From assembly GCF_000835495.1 (NCBI RefSeq), contig NW_015622541.1:2542001-2606000 (forward strand): a stretch of 64,000 nucleotides of DNA, read 5' to 3'. The translations under genes and the position numbers were made by a program. This stretch comes from Cladophialophora immunda. Taxonomy: Eukaryota; Ascomycota; Eurotiomycetes; Chaetothyriales; Herpotrichiellaceae. Positions 21,048 through 31,390 of this stretch are shown piece by piece (positions within the stretch are counted from its first letter, which is position 1; every line of letters starts with the position of its first letter). The notes under the pieces were generated by a model. The model had not been told where the DNA came from. It was given only the letters and a program-made list of their open reading frames with translations, and searched no databases.

Positions 21048-22032
21048 GTTTCTGTGGTTTCTGTCTCGGCTTCTGTGCAAGTCAATTCAGTCCTCTATCG
21101 TTCTCTAGCAGGGTAAGCAGCATGCACAAGAAGATTCCATCAAGGTATAATGCTGGTCTCCATGCCGCAGAAATTAAAGAAAAGCCCAGACTGAACTGGC
21201 GGCCTGAAGGATCCAAGCGCCTCCATCTCCATGCGCGGACACGCGCGAAGTCGCAGTCATAATACGATACCCAAGGAGGCTCAATTCAGGCTGTGATTTG
21301 TGGCACGGTGTGGACTTCGTCTGGGCAACATGGTAGGACGCCATTCAGACAGGCTGCTAAGCCGGATTGGAAGGATAGCAATGTTCATGATGTTCATATA
21401 ATTTCATGGCCAGAATGCCGTGGATGAAAATAGCAGCAGCAACAATTCATGCGATTCGCCCGCGTCGCCGGCCGCGTCATGTCATACAAAATTTCCCGTC
21501 GCAGGGACAAACTGCGGCCCTGCGCTGCGACCTGCGACCTGCGCATCGAGCCACTGTGGGCTGATGAGCCTTTTGCCAGTGGAAATGTGACAGGTTCTCT
21601 CTGTTGCTGCTTCAGTGCAACCAGTTGACCTTCCATTGGGAATTCCGTGACCAGTTCTGGCCCATCTAGAAATCCACATCTCTTTGTCGTGCGCTGATCA
21701 AGTACTCCGTAGTCACTTTGAATTTCCCACTTGGCTTCATCCTTCCCCATCCTCCCCCCTTCCACGAAACCCACCACGCCTTCGATTCGACTTCTCTCGC
21801 TGTTACCTTCCAACTCGCCTCTCCTTCCAACGTGTCCTCTCCTCATCCCGCGGGCTTGATCTCGAATCTAAGCCCTCGTTCCTCCCTCGCCCCGCCGTAT
21901 TCCTCTCCGACGTCCCCGTTCCGCAGCCAGTTACTGCTCATTGACCAGACCGGTGCCTCCGACACGACCACCAATCGAAGAGCTGCACCGCAGCGGAGAC
22001 ACAAGGCTGAGGGGGTGTGATGAGTTGGAGTG
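21048..22032. promoter_or_regulatory. Divergent promoter region, SnoaL-like / Anp1-type gene
   Basis: 985 bp between divergent genes. The right third (about 21700-21930) is strongly pyrimidine-rich (CCCATCCTCCCCCCTTCC), as often found around fungal transcription starts. It probably forms the leader of the mannosyltransferase mRNA. Frames there are low-complexity translations of that tract and are not called as genes. Confidence 0.5.
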
Positions 22033-23560
22033 ATGAACAGGCATCACGCCTTTACCAATGGCTACGCCGCCAACAAGAAACGAGATGACGATATCTACCG
22101 CCCCTACACCGACCGCTCCGACCTCGAGAACAAGTATATTTGGGGCCTGCCCGATCTAGTTGAGGACGACAAAGTGGACTCCTCCTTCAATCGAAAATTC
22201 GAGCCGCGAAAACGAGCCCTTCATACCCGATCTCGCCTGATCCGGTTGGGCTTGATCGTCCTGGTGACATGTTGCGTGGCCTTCTACTTCTTCTTTCCCT
22301 CCAGCTCTACTTTGTCTCTGCTCTCGAGCAGTTCGGCAGCTTCGGTTCAGTACGATGATATCGAGACTCTGCGATACTATGACCTCGAAGACGTACAGGG
22401 TACCTCGGTGGGCTGGGAGAGGGAAGAACGAGTCCTACTTTGCACGCCCCTGCGAGACGCTGCACCGCATTTGCCCATGTTCTTCGCCCATCTAAGAAAT
22501 TTCACCTACCCTCATCACCTCATCGACCTAGCGTTTCTGGTTTCAGACTCCAAGGACAACACCGAAGAACTGCTCTCCCAAATGCTCGAAGCACAACAAT
22601 CGGATCCGGATCCTTCACAGCCATACGGAGAGATTTCGGTCATACACAAGGATTTTGGACAGGCGGTGGGTCAAGATGTGGAAAGCAGACACGGTTTTGC
22701 GGCTCAAGCCAGCCGAAGAAAATTGATGGCGCGCGCACGGAATTGGCTGCTCAGTGCGGCCCTGAGACCATATCACAGTTGGGTTTATTGGCGTGATGCT
22801 GATGTCGAGACGTGTCCCTATACCATCATTGAAGATCTCATGCGGCATGACAAGGATGTAATTGTGCCGAGTGGGTCTTCCTGATAACCCCGTTGTGTGT
22901 TAAAGCTAACAGGAAGGAACAGACATCTGGCGGCCCCTACCTGACTGGCTTGGGGGTGAACAACCCTACGACCTCAACTCCTGGCAAGAATCCGAGACTG
23001 CCATTGCCCTCGCCGAGTCACTAGATGAAGACGCTGTCATCGTGGAAGGCTACGCAGAGTATGCCACATGGCGGCCTCACCTTGCCTACCTCCGCGATCC
23101 CTACGGAGACCCCGATGTCGAAATGGAACTGGACGGCGTTGGCGGAGTCTCCATTCTCGCCAAAGCCCGAGTGTTCCGTGCAGGCGTCCATTTTCCGGCC
23201 TTCTCCTTCGAAAGGCACGCCGAGACCGAAGGGTTCGGGAAGATGGCCCGGCGCATGAAATTTTCTGTTGTTGGACTCCCCCATTATACTGTGTGGCATC
23301 TGTACGAACCCTCGGTGGATGACATCCGGCATATGGAGGAAATGGAGCGCGAAAAGCGCGAACGGGAAACGCAGGAAAAAGAAAACGCCGAACAGGTCAA
23401 GAAGCTCGAAGACGAGTTCCGACAGGTGGGCTCTCAGTGGGAGCAGGATAAGGAAGCTATGGCCGCAGCACCAAAGAAGGAGGGCGTTCAATTGGTGAAC
23501 ACGAACGCTGACAAGGCCGAGAAGAAGGTTCCAGCCGGCAAAGACGAGGACATCAGCTAA
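22033..23560 (+). CDS. Anp1/Mnn9/Van1-family mannosyltransferase (mannan polymerase subunit)
   Basis: A 491-residue type II Golgi glycosyltransferase of the Anp1 family (GT62), a subunit of the mannan polymerase complexes that extend N-glycan outer chains. Exons are 22033-22870 and 22923-23560; the 52-bp intron has an AGCTAACAG branch site. A cytosolic tail of about 64 residues is followed by one membrane anchor (LGLIVLVTCCVAFYFFF). The catalytic domain includes EERVLLCTPLRDAAPHLP, LAFLVSDSKDNTEELL and a DxD-type site WRDADVETCP (Asp255/Asp257). After the intron come NIWRPLPDW and AYATW-like motifs and WHLYEPSVDD. The C-terminus is a charged coiled coil, as in fungal Anp1. I cannot be sure which of the Anp1, Mnn9 or Van1 orthologues it is; Anp1 fits best. 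Confidence 0.9.
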
Positions 23561-24301
23561 AATGAGTGAAGAACGGATTTGATGCAACAACACCATTGCT
23601 GGTGGGTGGCTACCTACCGAGCTAAACGATACAGCGGTCTCGGGTAGAGGGTCATGGAATTCAGGAAAAAGCAAAAGATAACGGATCATGGGATATGGGA
23701 TAGAAAGCGAGCGATCCAACCATCTTGAGCAAAGCATGATGCGTACATGGACGAGAGTTGGCGGCGTTCTGTGTCAACATTTCGGGCGTCTGGGATTTTG
23801 GGCAACCTCTCCCTTGGCGGGAGGCTCATTTGTGACCTGTACACAATATCTACGAGGGATGCTCGGCGGCAACTGCTGCTGACCTGGTCCGGCAGTTCTT
23901 TTATTGGGGAGGAATGTGTCATGATCGAGTGGCAGCTGTGAGGACATGTCATACAAGTATTCAGCATTCCATTTCAATACATCATCGCAGCGCGGATCTG
24001 GAGTTGTAGTCTTTCTGCCATGGATAGAAAGATGTCTCGAGGAGAGTAATTGTCTTCACGATGGTAGCGGTGGTGGTGGTAGTTACAGACTCTACATTGG
24101 CAGAATGACGTCGTCCTCTGAGATGCCGCGACGCGTCCAAATTGGGAACGCGCCAATCCCGGTCTGCTGATGAACACTGCACAATCCACCATGTTTGACC
24201 AGTTAATGGTTCGCTATGGACATCGCCATCTTCTTCGACCATAACGGTATGTACCCTCAATAACTCTGCGACGGACACCAAGAGCCCGGATCGATACCAC
24301 C
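23561..24301. other. Intergenic region upstream of dcc1
   Basis: 741 bp between two plus-strand genes. It contains a 15-codon upstream ORF close to dcc1, listed separately, and a GGTGGTGGTGGT-like stretch near 24066. No further gene is supported. Confidence 0.5.
24216..24263 (+). promoter_or_regulatory. Candidate upstream ORF in dcc1 leader
   Basis: ATG at 24216 opens a 15-codon frame (MDIAIFFDHNGMYPQ, then stop) ending 38 bp before the dcc1 ATG. It contains ggtatgt, a possible 5' splice site. A first coding exon spliced to 24285 would be in frame but would need a 38-bp intron, shorter than any other here, so a uORF is more likely. Confidence 0.4.
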
Positions 24302-25840
24302 ATGTCCCCCTCCTCATCCTCACAACCTACGACCTTCCCTCCCGTTGCCGTCTCCTCTACCCTACCGCAACAGAGTCTCCGCTTGCTCGAGCTGCCACCC
24401 GAACTGCTAGATGTGGTCGAGACACAGATGAAAAATCCGAGCAAGAGACGGAAACTGTGGTTCAAGTCTTCTGTGGACACTGCCGGTCCGAGCAAGGGAC
24501 AACGGCTACTGAAGGGATTCGGCAGAGGCGCCAGTTCTCCCGTTACCGCCGCGGAAGAAGGGAAGGAAGGGCTTCTCCACCTCTGCGCCGACGACAAGAT
24601 CTGGGCTGTCAAGCAGGTCAGCACGAGTAACAGTGTTTATGTTACTCAGACGTGTCAACAACCTTACGCACCACAGAAACATGCCGGCGGCCAGGGGACC
24701 GGCGGCAAAGATGGGGACATGCCTATGGCCGGTGCAGAAGGGCACGTCGGTGTGGATGGGCTAGCTGCGGCTGCTGGCAGCAGAGGCGGTATCACGACGA
24801 AAGCCCAGGTGAAAAATGTTCTCGAGTTAATCGAGGTGAAATCGGACGAACGAGATATTGAGAGGAAGATTCATGATATGGTCGCTGTATATCAGGACAT
24901 GGAGGATGATTTTGGTCCTCTTGACCCAGGCCGTCCAGGTACTGGGATCGAGTCAAGTGGAAACGAAGCAGTGTCATCAAGGGACATACTCGACAACATT
25001 TCGGCACCGACGAGGCTGATCCAGGACGTGATGAGGAAGTCGTTGATCTTTGGCCTGCCCCAGACGACAATGCGACAGAGCGAGAGGCATGAAGAAATGG
25101 CATACTTGCCCACTCCATCGTTGCTACTACGGCATTGGAAGGAATTTTTGCAGCAATGCACCATCTCAAGTGTCAACTTCGAGAAGAATGCCAACGTTCT
25201 GCCCGGAAAAACGGTCCGCGGCGTGCTCGATGGACTGCTCGAAGCTGAGGAGACGGACGAGGGACGCTCCTTGGCTCTGAATGTCACAACGGCCATCTTG
25301 CGCAGATTTACAGATGAGGATGAAGAGGGACGTGACCCCAGACACGGCGATCTCCCCACGCTGCTCGATCCAGACCTGAGCATCGGCTCGATGGATGAGG
25401 AACAACTGCTCAATGTCAAACTGAAATTCAACCCCAGCCTCAGCCGAGATATGATCGGACGCTGGCTCCTGTTGTCCCATGCGCGAAGACGATCGTCGCC
25501 CTCAGCGTCTTCGGACTCAGATCGAGAGAGACTACGCGTGGACAAATTCATGACCGAGTGGACCCAGCTGCTTCCAGATCCATGGGCAGTCGGATGCGAC
25601 GTCTCCAGTCTGCTCTCGTCCGTCGAGGGCGTGGAGGTGGCCAAGGACGACGAAGGGGAGGAGGTCCTGAGATTCGCATCGGCGAGGGGAAGCCATGCGT
25701 CCGGGCCGTCGGGCACTTCCCATCCTTCTCCTCCTTCCGGCCGCGCAAAGGACGCGCAACAAAGCAGCCAGAACCAGAAAAAGCGGAAGTGGCACGAGAA
25801 ATTCGGCGCGCAGAGGACGGCTCCGGCCGCGAAGAAGTGA
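24302..25840 (+). CDS. dcc1: Sister chromatid cohesion protein Dcc1
   Basis: A 512-residue single-exon protein resembling Dcc1, which with Ctf8 and Ctf18 forms the alternative RFC clamp loader needed for sister-chromatid cohesion. The N-terminus shows LRLLELPPELLDVVE, then WFKSS, and LLHLCADDKIWAVKQVSTS followed by NSVYVTQ, the typical Dcc1 pattern. The C-terminal half has the winged-helix-like region with FNPSLSRDMIGRWLLLSH and the ending KRKWHEKFGAQRTAPAAKK. It is longer than yeast Dcc1 (380) because of Gly/Ala- and Ser-rich inserts near residues 120-160 and 430-490. ATG 24302 has a very good context (ataccaccATG). A short upstream ORF precedes it. Confidence 0.85.
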   Translation: MSPSSSSQPTTFPPVAVSSTLPQQSLRLLELPPELLDVVETQMKNPSKRRKLWFKSSVDTAGPSKGQRLLKGFGRGASSPVTAAEEGKEGLLHLCADDKIWAVKQVSTSNSVYVTQTCQQPYAPQKHAGGQGTGGKDGDMPMAGAEGHVGVDGLAAAAGSRGGITTKAQVKNVLELIEVKSDERDIERKIHDMVAVYQDMEDDFGPLDPGRPGTGIESSGNEAVSSRDILDNISAPTRLIQDVMRKSLIFGLPQTTMRQSERHEEMAYLPTPSLLLRHWKEFLQQCTISSVNFEKNANVLPGKTVRGVLDGLLEAEETDEGRSLALNVTTAILRRFTDEDEEGRDPRHGDLPTLLDPDLSIGSMDEEQLLNVKLKFNPSLSRDMIGRWLLLSHARRRSSPSASSDSDRERLRVDKFMTEWTQLLPDPWAVGCDVSSLLSSVEGVEVAKDDEGEEVLRFASARGSHASGPSGTSHPSPPSGRAKDAQQSSQNQKKRKWHEKFGAQRTAPAAKK

Positions 25841-26381
25841 TGGGGAAACCCCGTTTTCGGCTCTGATCCGATGGTCAACGATGCAAGAAGACAAGCGGTG
25901 GACAATGGGCCAGGATGGTGATGAGATACATCCGGTCGATACCTCGAGATGACACTCAGGGTCACAGTATGGCAGAGTATCAAGGTACCATCTCGCCCTT
26001 GGGTATCAGACTCACGATTTCACGATCTCACGATCTCACGATCTCACCGCACACACATTGAACAGAGATACTCGAGAAAGGCTGCACAAAAAGCTACTTG
26101 ATTCATGTAGGTAGGGAGTAGTATACTGGAGCGGAAGGGTGTATAAAAAAAGTTCACTGCGGTATTGCCTATCTGCCTTTATAAACTGCTTTCCCCACAA
26201 GTCATTAAATTCAATTGGTGCTTCCAGATCAATTGAGCTATCGTTGGTCCCACACACAAAACTCCAGCAGTACACGAGTGAGTGAGTGTACCCGGCAAGG
26301 GGCCGTAAGGTCTGTGGAAAAGAGTGGTTTTCTCGCCCAAGGAACTGCCGACGACGAGGGTTTCTGGCGTCTTCGCAGCCG
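25841..26381. other. Convergent 3' region with short tandem repeat
   Basis: 541 bp between the ends of dcc1 (plus) and the hypothetical gene (minus). It includes an 8-bp tandem repeat listed separately. No gene is seen. Confidence 0.5.
26012..26048. repeat. Tandem repeat of TCACGATC-like units
   Basis: About four and a half consecutive copies of an 8-9 bp unit (TCACGATC, the first copy TCACGATT). Simple minisatellite in the 3' region of dcc1. Confidence 0.8.
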
Positions 26382-27116
26382 TCAGGTCTTGGATCGCGGG
26401 CGTCTGGGGAAGGGTGTGTTGTGGGGCTGTCCTCTGCCAGAAGTTCTCGCCTGGTCGCTTTGCAGGGAATCGAGGTTCGCCCAGGGTGCTTGCTCTGGTT
26501 CGGAAGCAGCAGCATCGACGGCGGCGGCGGCGGCAGCAACGAGAGGCGGGAATGGCTTTTTGCCCGTGTTCCTCTTCTGGGTGCGCCCTGGTTGCGCACG
26601 AGCACCTGTCACAGCGCCGCCGACAATGTTGGAACCGCTGCTCCCAGGTCGAAAGGATTGAGGCTTAACGCGGCTCTGAGGGCCTCCCCTAGGGTGTCGG
26701 GGGCCGTTGGCATTGTCCATCTCGCTCGGTCGCGCGCCGGAAAGGTTTCCCCGCAGCCACGCAAGCGCCAGCAGATCCTCATCCTCCCCAGCGTCACTGC
26801 GGTCCAGAGGCTGGTGGTCGCTCGTCGAATCGTGTTCGGTCAAACTGGGCGGCGTTTGTTGAGGTGGATTTCCTGGCCTGCTTGCCGGGGGTGGTCCACT
26901 GTCGGTCGCGGGACCTCCTGATCCTATGGCTGGCGCCCCCCTACGCTCATTTTGACAGGCCCTGACGAAATCTTGTAATAGGCCTCTGAATTCGCCGTCT
27001 TCGAATGGTTTTGCCTGCAACAGTTGCGCTAGTAATGAAGCCGGCGATGGCTTCTCCGACGATGGCCTTGCCAGAGAAATTGCCTGACAAACGAGAGCGA
27101 GCGCTGACACGACCAT
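26382..27116 (-). CDS. Hypothetical low-complexity protein, possibly secreted
   Basis: A 244-residue open frame that I do not recognise. It starts at ATG 27116 (ctccATGgtc). The first 16 residues (MVVSALALVCQAISLA) resemble a short signal peptide. A helical segment follows, KPSPASLLAQLLQAK and EFRGLLQDFVRACQNE. The remainder is rich in Pro, Gly, Ser, Arg and Asn, with an Ala run (VAAAAAAAVDAAAS). The length of the frame and its good ATG favour a gene, but no homologous domain is evident. An upstream exon is possible because frames above 27116 are open. Convergent with dcc1 and upstream of kap114 on the same strand. Confidence 0.45.
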   Translation of the reverse strand: MVVSALALVCQAISLARPSSEKPSPASLLAQLLQAKPFEDGEFRGLLQDFVRACQNERRGAPAIGSGGPATDSGPPPASRPGNPPQQTPPSLTEHDSTSDHQPLDRSDAGEDEDLLALAWLRGNLSGARPSEMDNANGPRHPRGGPQSRVKPQSFRPGSSGSNIVGGAVTGARAQPGRTQKRNTGKKPFPPLVAAAAAAVDAAASEPEQAPWANLDSLQSDQARTSGRGQPHNTPFPRRPRSKT

Positions 27117-27774
27117 GGAGGCAAGACTGATGGTGTTTGAAGGGGCTGAGACGGGCGGGTACGGGACGGCCGATTCGGTGGGCGACGGAAAGGGCGTATG
27201 AAATGTGGACTCCGAAAGTCGAAATGCACAGAATCATGGAAAGATGAAGAAGATCCATGATGTTCAGCGGATGCAGTGTATCTTGAAGATTGAAGGAGCA
27301 CTGGCAGCAGTGGTGACAACGATGCACCGAGAGAGGGACTCCATGAACGGTGAGCTGGGGTGGGCTGGAGTTTTATCCCAGGAAGGTCGAAGATGCGAAG
27401 TGTCGAGGCCTCACTTGTCTTGACAAACGGTATTAAATGACAGTCTTTTGATCATCGCGGACGTCGAATCAAGAGAAAGGATTGCATGGTTCGCGCGGGT
27501 CACGATTGGCTCTGGGTGTCTCTTGGCATTTCCCAACCGTATTGGGAATGCTAGCTGGTGCCGCACGCTCGTCAGAGTAACAAAACAACAGTTCCAGAGA
27601 ATGAAAAGAAAAAAAAACCGCGCACGCGCCTGACGACGAGGCGCTCGTCGAGTTGTATTCGTATTCGCTTAGAGGTTCCAGGTCTTCTCGGGGAATATGT
27701 CGCCACTCACGTGTAATTCTGACCAGGGCCCTGATGTGTTTTCCAAGGAGCATCCCTCAAAGGCAAAAGGAACC
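27117..27774. other. Intergenic region between two minus-strand genes
   Basis: 658 bp holding the promoter or 5' leader of the hypothetical gene and the 3' end of kap114. An A-run lies near 27607-27616. Overlapping open frames at 26947-27327 and 27029-27319 may be leader sequence and are not called. Confidence 0.4.
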
Positions 27775-30700
27775 TCAAGCAACCAGCTCCCTCAACTTCC
27801 CCTTTTCTTCTTCGCCCAACTGTTCAAACAAGGCGGCGAAGCCGTCCCGCTCAGCCTCGTTCTTGAACCAGTGCAAGAGGTACTCGGCTGTCTCCTCATC
27901 TCTGGCCCTCGAACCCGTGGGACTCAGGCCTCCGTCATCCGCGCCATCTCCACCAGCAATCCCCGCAAGCGCCATCAGCTCGTTTCTGGCGCTTGCACTG
28001 GCAAGGTCAATGGCGCCGGCCGAGCCAACATCCTCCCACTCGTCTGCGTCTTCGGCGTCTTCGTCTTCTTCGTCCAGGGCGTCCGCGGCCGCTTGAGCCG
28101 CGGCCAGGTCCGGAAACCGCGAGGTGGCTGCACTGGCGAGCTCGTCGACCATGATTTTTAAGATCTTTAGGTCTGCCGGGACTTGAGTCCATCGGTCTGG
28201 GTTTAACTTGGCCTGTGATCTCGTCTTGATGCGTCCTCCTGGCAGAATGTCCACGATCAGATCCCCTTTGACGCTCACGGCGTGGACTCGGGGATCGTGT
28301 AATGCGAATATCTTCGACAACGCCACCACGTTCTGTCTCACCTCGTCAAACCCGGCGAAATGCACAGAATTCTCGAGCCACTTTGTCAGGACCACATCTA
28401 GTCCATTGGTGCCGTTGATGTTTACCTCGCTGAGGAAATCCAGAACTTCCTTCGGAGCCGCAAGGGAGAGACCCACGAAAACCATACACAGGCTTTGAAT
28501 GAACTGTATCCTCTCCGCAGTTGCAAGGCGGATAGCTACCGCACGCAGCAAATCCATCAGGTATGGTCCGAGTTTGTCAGCTCCGAATTTCGTGACCAAC
28601 GCTGACGCGAGCCCGCCGACTTCCTGGCCCGCATTCTCGTCCACATCCGGGGAGTTGAGGAGACGGTTTATGATTGTCAACGTCACTTCGATTGAAGACT
28701 TTCCCTGAGAGTCGGTCCAGGCCAGAAACTGTTGTGTGCCCTTCGACAGCATGTGATTGAGCGCCAACGTGGCCGGACGGACAAGTTCAGGTTCAACGGC
28801 CTCCATCAGCACCCGTTGTAGCTTTGGCATTACAGCTTGCACGAAGCCGGAAGGGAGAGGGTCGGACCCGAATTCGGCAAGTGCAGAGACGAGCTCGGCG
28901 GCGAGATTCGTCAATGCAGATTCCTGGGTCATATTGGCAATATCAAATGCCCCCGTCAGTGACGGGATGGTCTTGGCGCACAGCCGCACATACGGTTCTT
29001 GCCCGGATGAAGACACCGACGAGACGATTCCCTCGAAAGCCTCGGTGAGGAGAGTGAAGAGTTGGAAATTCGACGCCCCGTCCGATGCCAGCGTGAAGAA
29101 TAAGTCGATGGCATTATTGCCCTCGGAGGTTATCGTGGATGTGTCCAGCATGATGGCGTCACGCAGGAGTTGAATCAACGCCGCTTTGACGTCGTCGGCG
29201 TCCTCTAGTTCGTCCCGGAGGTCGTGCGAGGAGATGAATTCACCCACCACGTTGACAACTGCACTTTGCATTGGTCGCGTCACGGTCGGTGGAAGTGCGT
29301 CGATGTAGTCATGCAGAATGCTCAGGCACGCAACTTTGACCACGTCGGATTCGTCCATAGACGACGCAGTTACAGCATTGGTAAACGCCACCGCCCCGGC
29401 AGCGAGGAATTCCTCGCCGCTAGCAACCTTGAAGAAACACCCTGCGGCCATTTGGCCCGCCGCACGCATGAAGGGGTTTGGATTTTGGAGCGTATCCGCG
29501 AGTCCCTCGACGACTGCGGAAGATGTTTGAGGACTGAGCTTCCCAGAGACTTCTTCGACGTCTTTGAGGCATTGGTTGAGTAGATAGATAAGTGCTTCGC
29601 GTTCTTTCCATCCCGATGTCTGGCTGGAGAGGTTGTGCTGCTTGAAATGGAGTAATGCCAGGATTGGAATCTGTTTCAACCATTCGCCCAGGCTCCGCAC
29701 GGCTAGGTCCGCACAGGCTGCTCGGGGTGTGTAGTTCGCTGTGAGTGACGTTGCTTCGCAGAGATACAAGTTGCTGTCAAATTCCCATAGCGCTTCTTCC
29801 TCCTTTGGGATTCTGGCATACATGACCAGTACGCCGACCAATTCTTGCAGCCAGGGGACAGTATGCTGTGCATCACCGAGTTGCTGCATTTGCGCCGTGA
29901 GCTCTTTGCGTACTGTAGGGGCTCTAATGGTGACTTGCAAGAAGTCAAGCTCTTCAAGAACAAGTGCGTCTAGACTGCAAGGTAGATTGTCGCTGTCGAC
30001 GAGTTTGCCTTCGGCACTGCCGTCAATGTAGAGTCGAGCATACATCGTCGCAAGTCTTGCCAACTCCTCCCAAACGATCTGAAACAGAGCCATCACATCT
30101 GGGGAGAGAGCCTGCGCATAGACTTTTCGAAGTTTGTCGAGTGTCTGGTATGCCGTTAGCCATGATGCTCTTTTACCCCATGCTCTAAAGAGCAGCGTAC
30201 CTTGACCACCTGAACTTTGAGTGCCACAAGGCCCCGAAATGATGCATCTTCGGGCCCCACGGAAGGGGGCAGTGGTTGCTTCAGTGTCTCCATAAAGAAC
30301 GGCATCCAGGCCTTCAGTGACTCGTTCAGGAAAGCTTTCACCGCCGCTCCGTGATCGGCCATCACCATCTCAAGCATCTCAAAGCAAGCTCTAAAGACAT
30401 TCAGATCCATGGCTCTCACTATCAGACTCCGAGAGTTGTCAACCGCAACGTGCTGTAAGGCATTGACGAGATCTCGGGCGACCATGAAGAACTGTTCTTC
30501 CGTCAAGCCCTCATCGACCAGTACTGAGAGGACGCGGAGCGCACCGTGGATCGGGGCATCATCTGTTGAAGTATTCAAAATTGTGAATAGTGAGGGGAGA
30601 AGCGAGGGCCATGCGTCAGGGAAGTCGACACTGGCAATTTTGCTAGCGACGCTAGCTGCTAGGGCTTGGATGCTTGCGTCTTTGGGTGCTTGTTCGCCCG

Positions 30701-31004
30701 CAAGCGTGCAGATAGTGAAGACTTGGTCACGGACGCCGGACTTGGCTTCGTCATTGAGGTACACATTTCCCGTGAATGTCTCGTCGAACTGTGGTGACCA
30801 AGTGGCTAAGACGTAATTCTTCAGAGCGGTCAATGCAGCCTTGCGAGAGCTGGACTCGATGTCGTTGTGTGAAGCAATGGTCAGGAGCGCGAAAGGGAAG
30901 TCTGCCTGGGGATACAGTTGAAGAAGACCTCGCTCGGCATCTCTAATGACGGCTGTATCTGGTCTGGTCGTCGCTTGGAGGAGGTGGAGGACTTGTTGCT
31001 CCAT
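27775..31004 (-). CDS. kap114: Importin-9/Kap114-type karyopherin beta
   Basis: A 1057-residue HEAT-repeat nuclear import receptor, related to yeast Kap114 and animal importin-9, which import TBP and histones H2A-H2B. Exons are 31004-30201 and 30144-27775 with a 56-bp intron. The N-terminus MEQQVLHLLQATTRPD leads into a RanGTP-binding importin N-domain, with RKAALTALKNYVLATWSPQF and FPDAWPSLLPSLFTIL visible. HEAT repeats fill the middle (for example FLEWANSSQTSG-like linkers and LALNHMLSKGTQQFL). Near the C-terminus is an acidic loop, LDEEDEDAEDADEWEDVGS, characteristic of Kap114/IPO9. It ends EEKGKLRELVA. ATG 31004 was chosen; the frame upstream offers only a GTG. Localisation is nuclear/cytoplasmic shuttling by family. 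Confidence 0.9.
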
Positions 31005-31390
31005 TGTCGCTAGCACGAGGCTGGCTCGATGCGGGATGCGGGAGGCGGAATGATCGTCGGGGCCGCGGGGCCTTTGCCTTCCGCCAAGGGCTACCAGGCG
31101 GAATCGACGCCTTGAAGGATAGAGCGCTCACTGGATCATAAACGAAGAATATGAAGGATGTCTCTACGGACACGTTGATGGGGAGGAGATTCAACAAATG
31201 CTGCAGCGCGCGAGTTGAGGTAAACATTGTGAAACGCCAAGGCCGAAAAGCGCCTTGGTCTGATTGGCTGCCTTGCTCTCCCAGTGTCAGCCTGATCGAC
31301 GTCCTACCGAGGCGTCCAAGAACGTCCAGCAATGTTGATAGATGGCGACTCGCAGCTGACAGCATAACTACCTAGATGAATATGTCTGGC
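31005..31390. other. Upstream region of kap114
   Basis: 386 bp between the kap114 start and the degraded F-box-like gene. Presumably the kap114 promoter. No coding frame is supported. Confidence 0.5.

Noticed and set aside
24892..25983. 363-codon frame antisense to dcc1
   Set aside because: Ser/Arg-rich antisense shadow of a recognised coding sequence, with no independent features.
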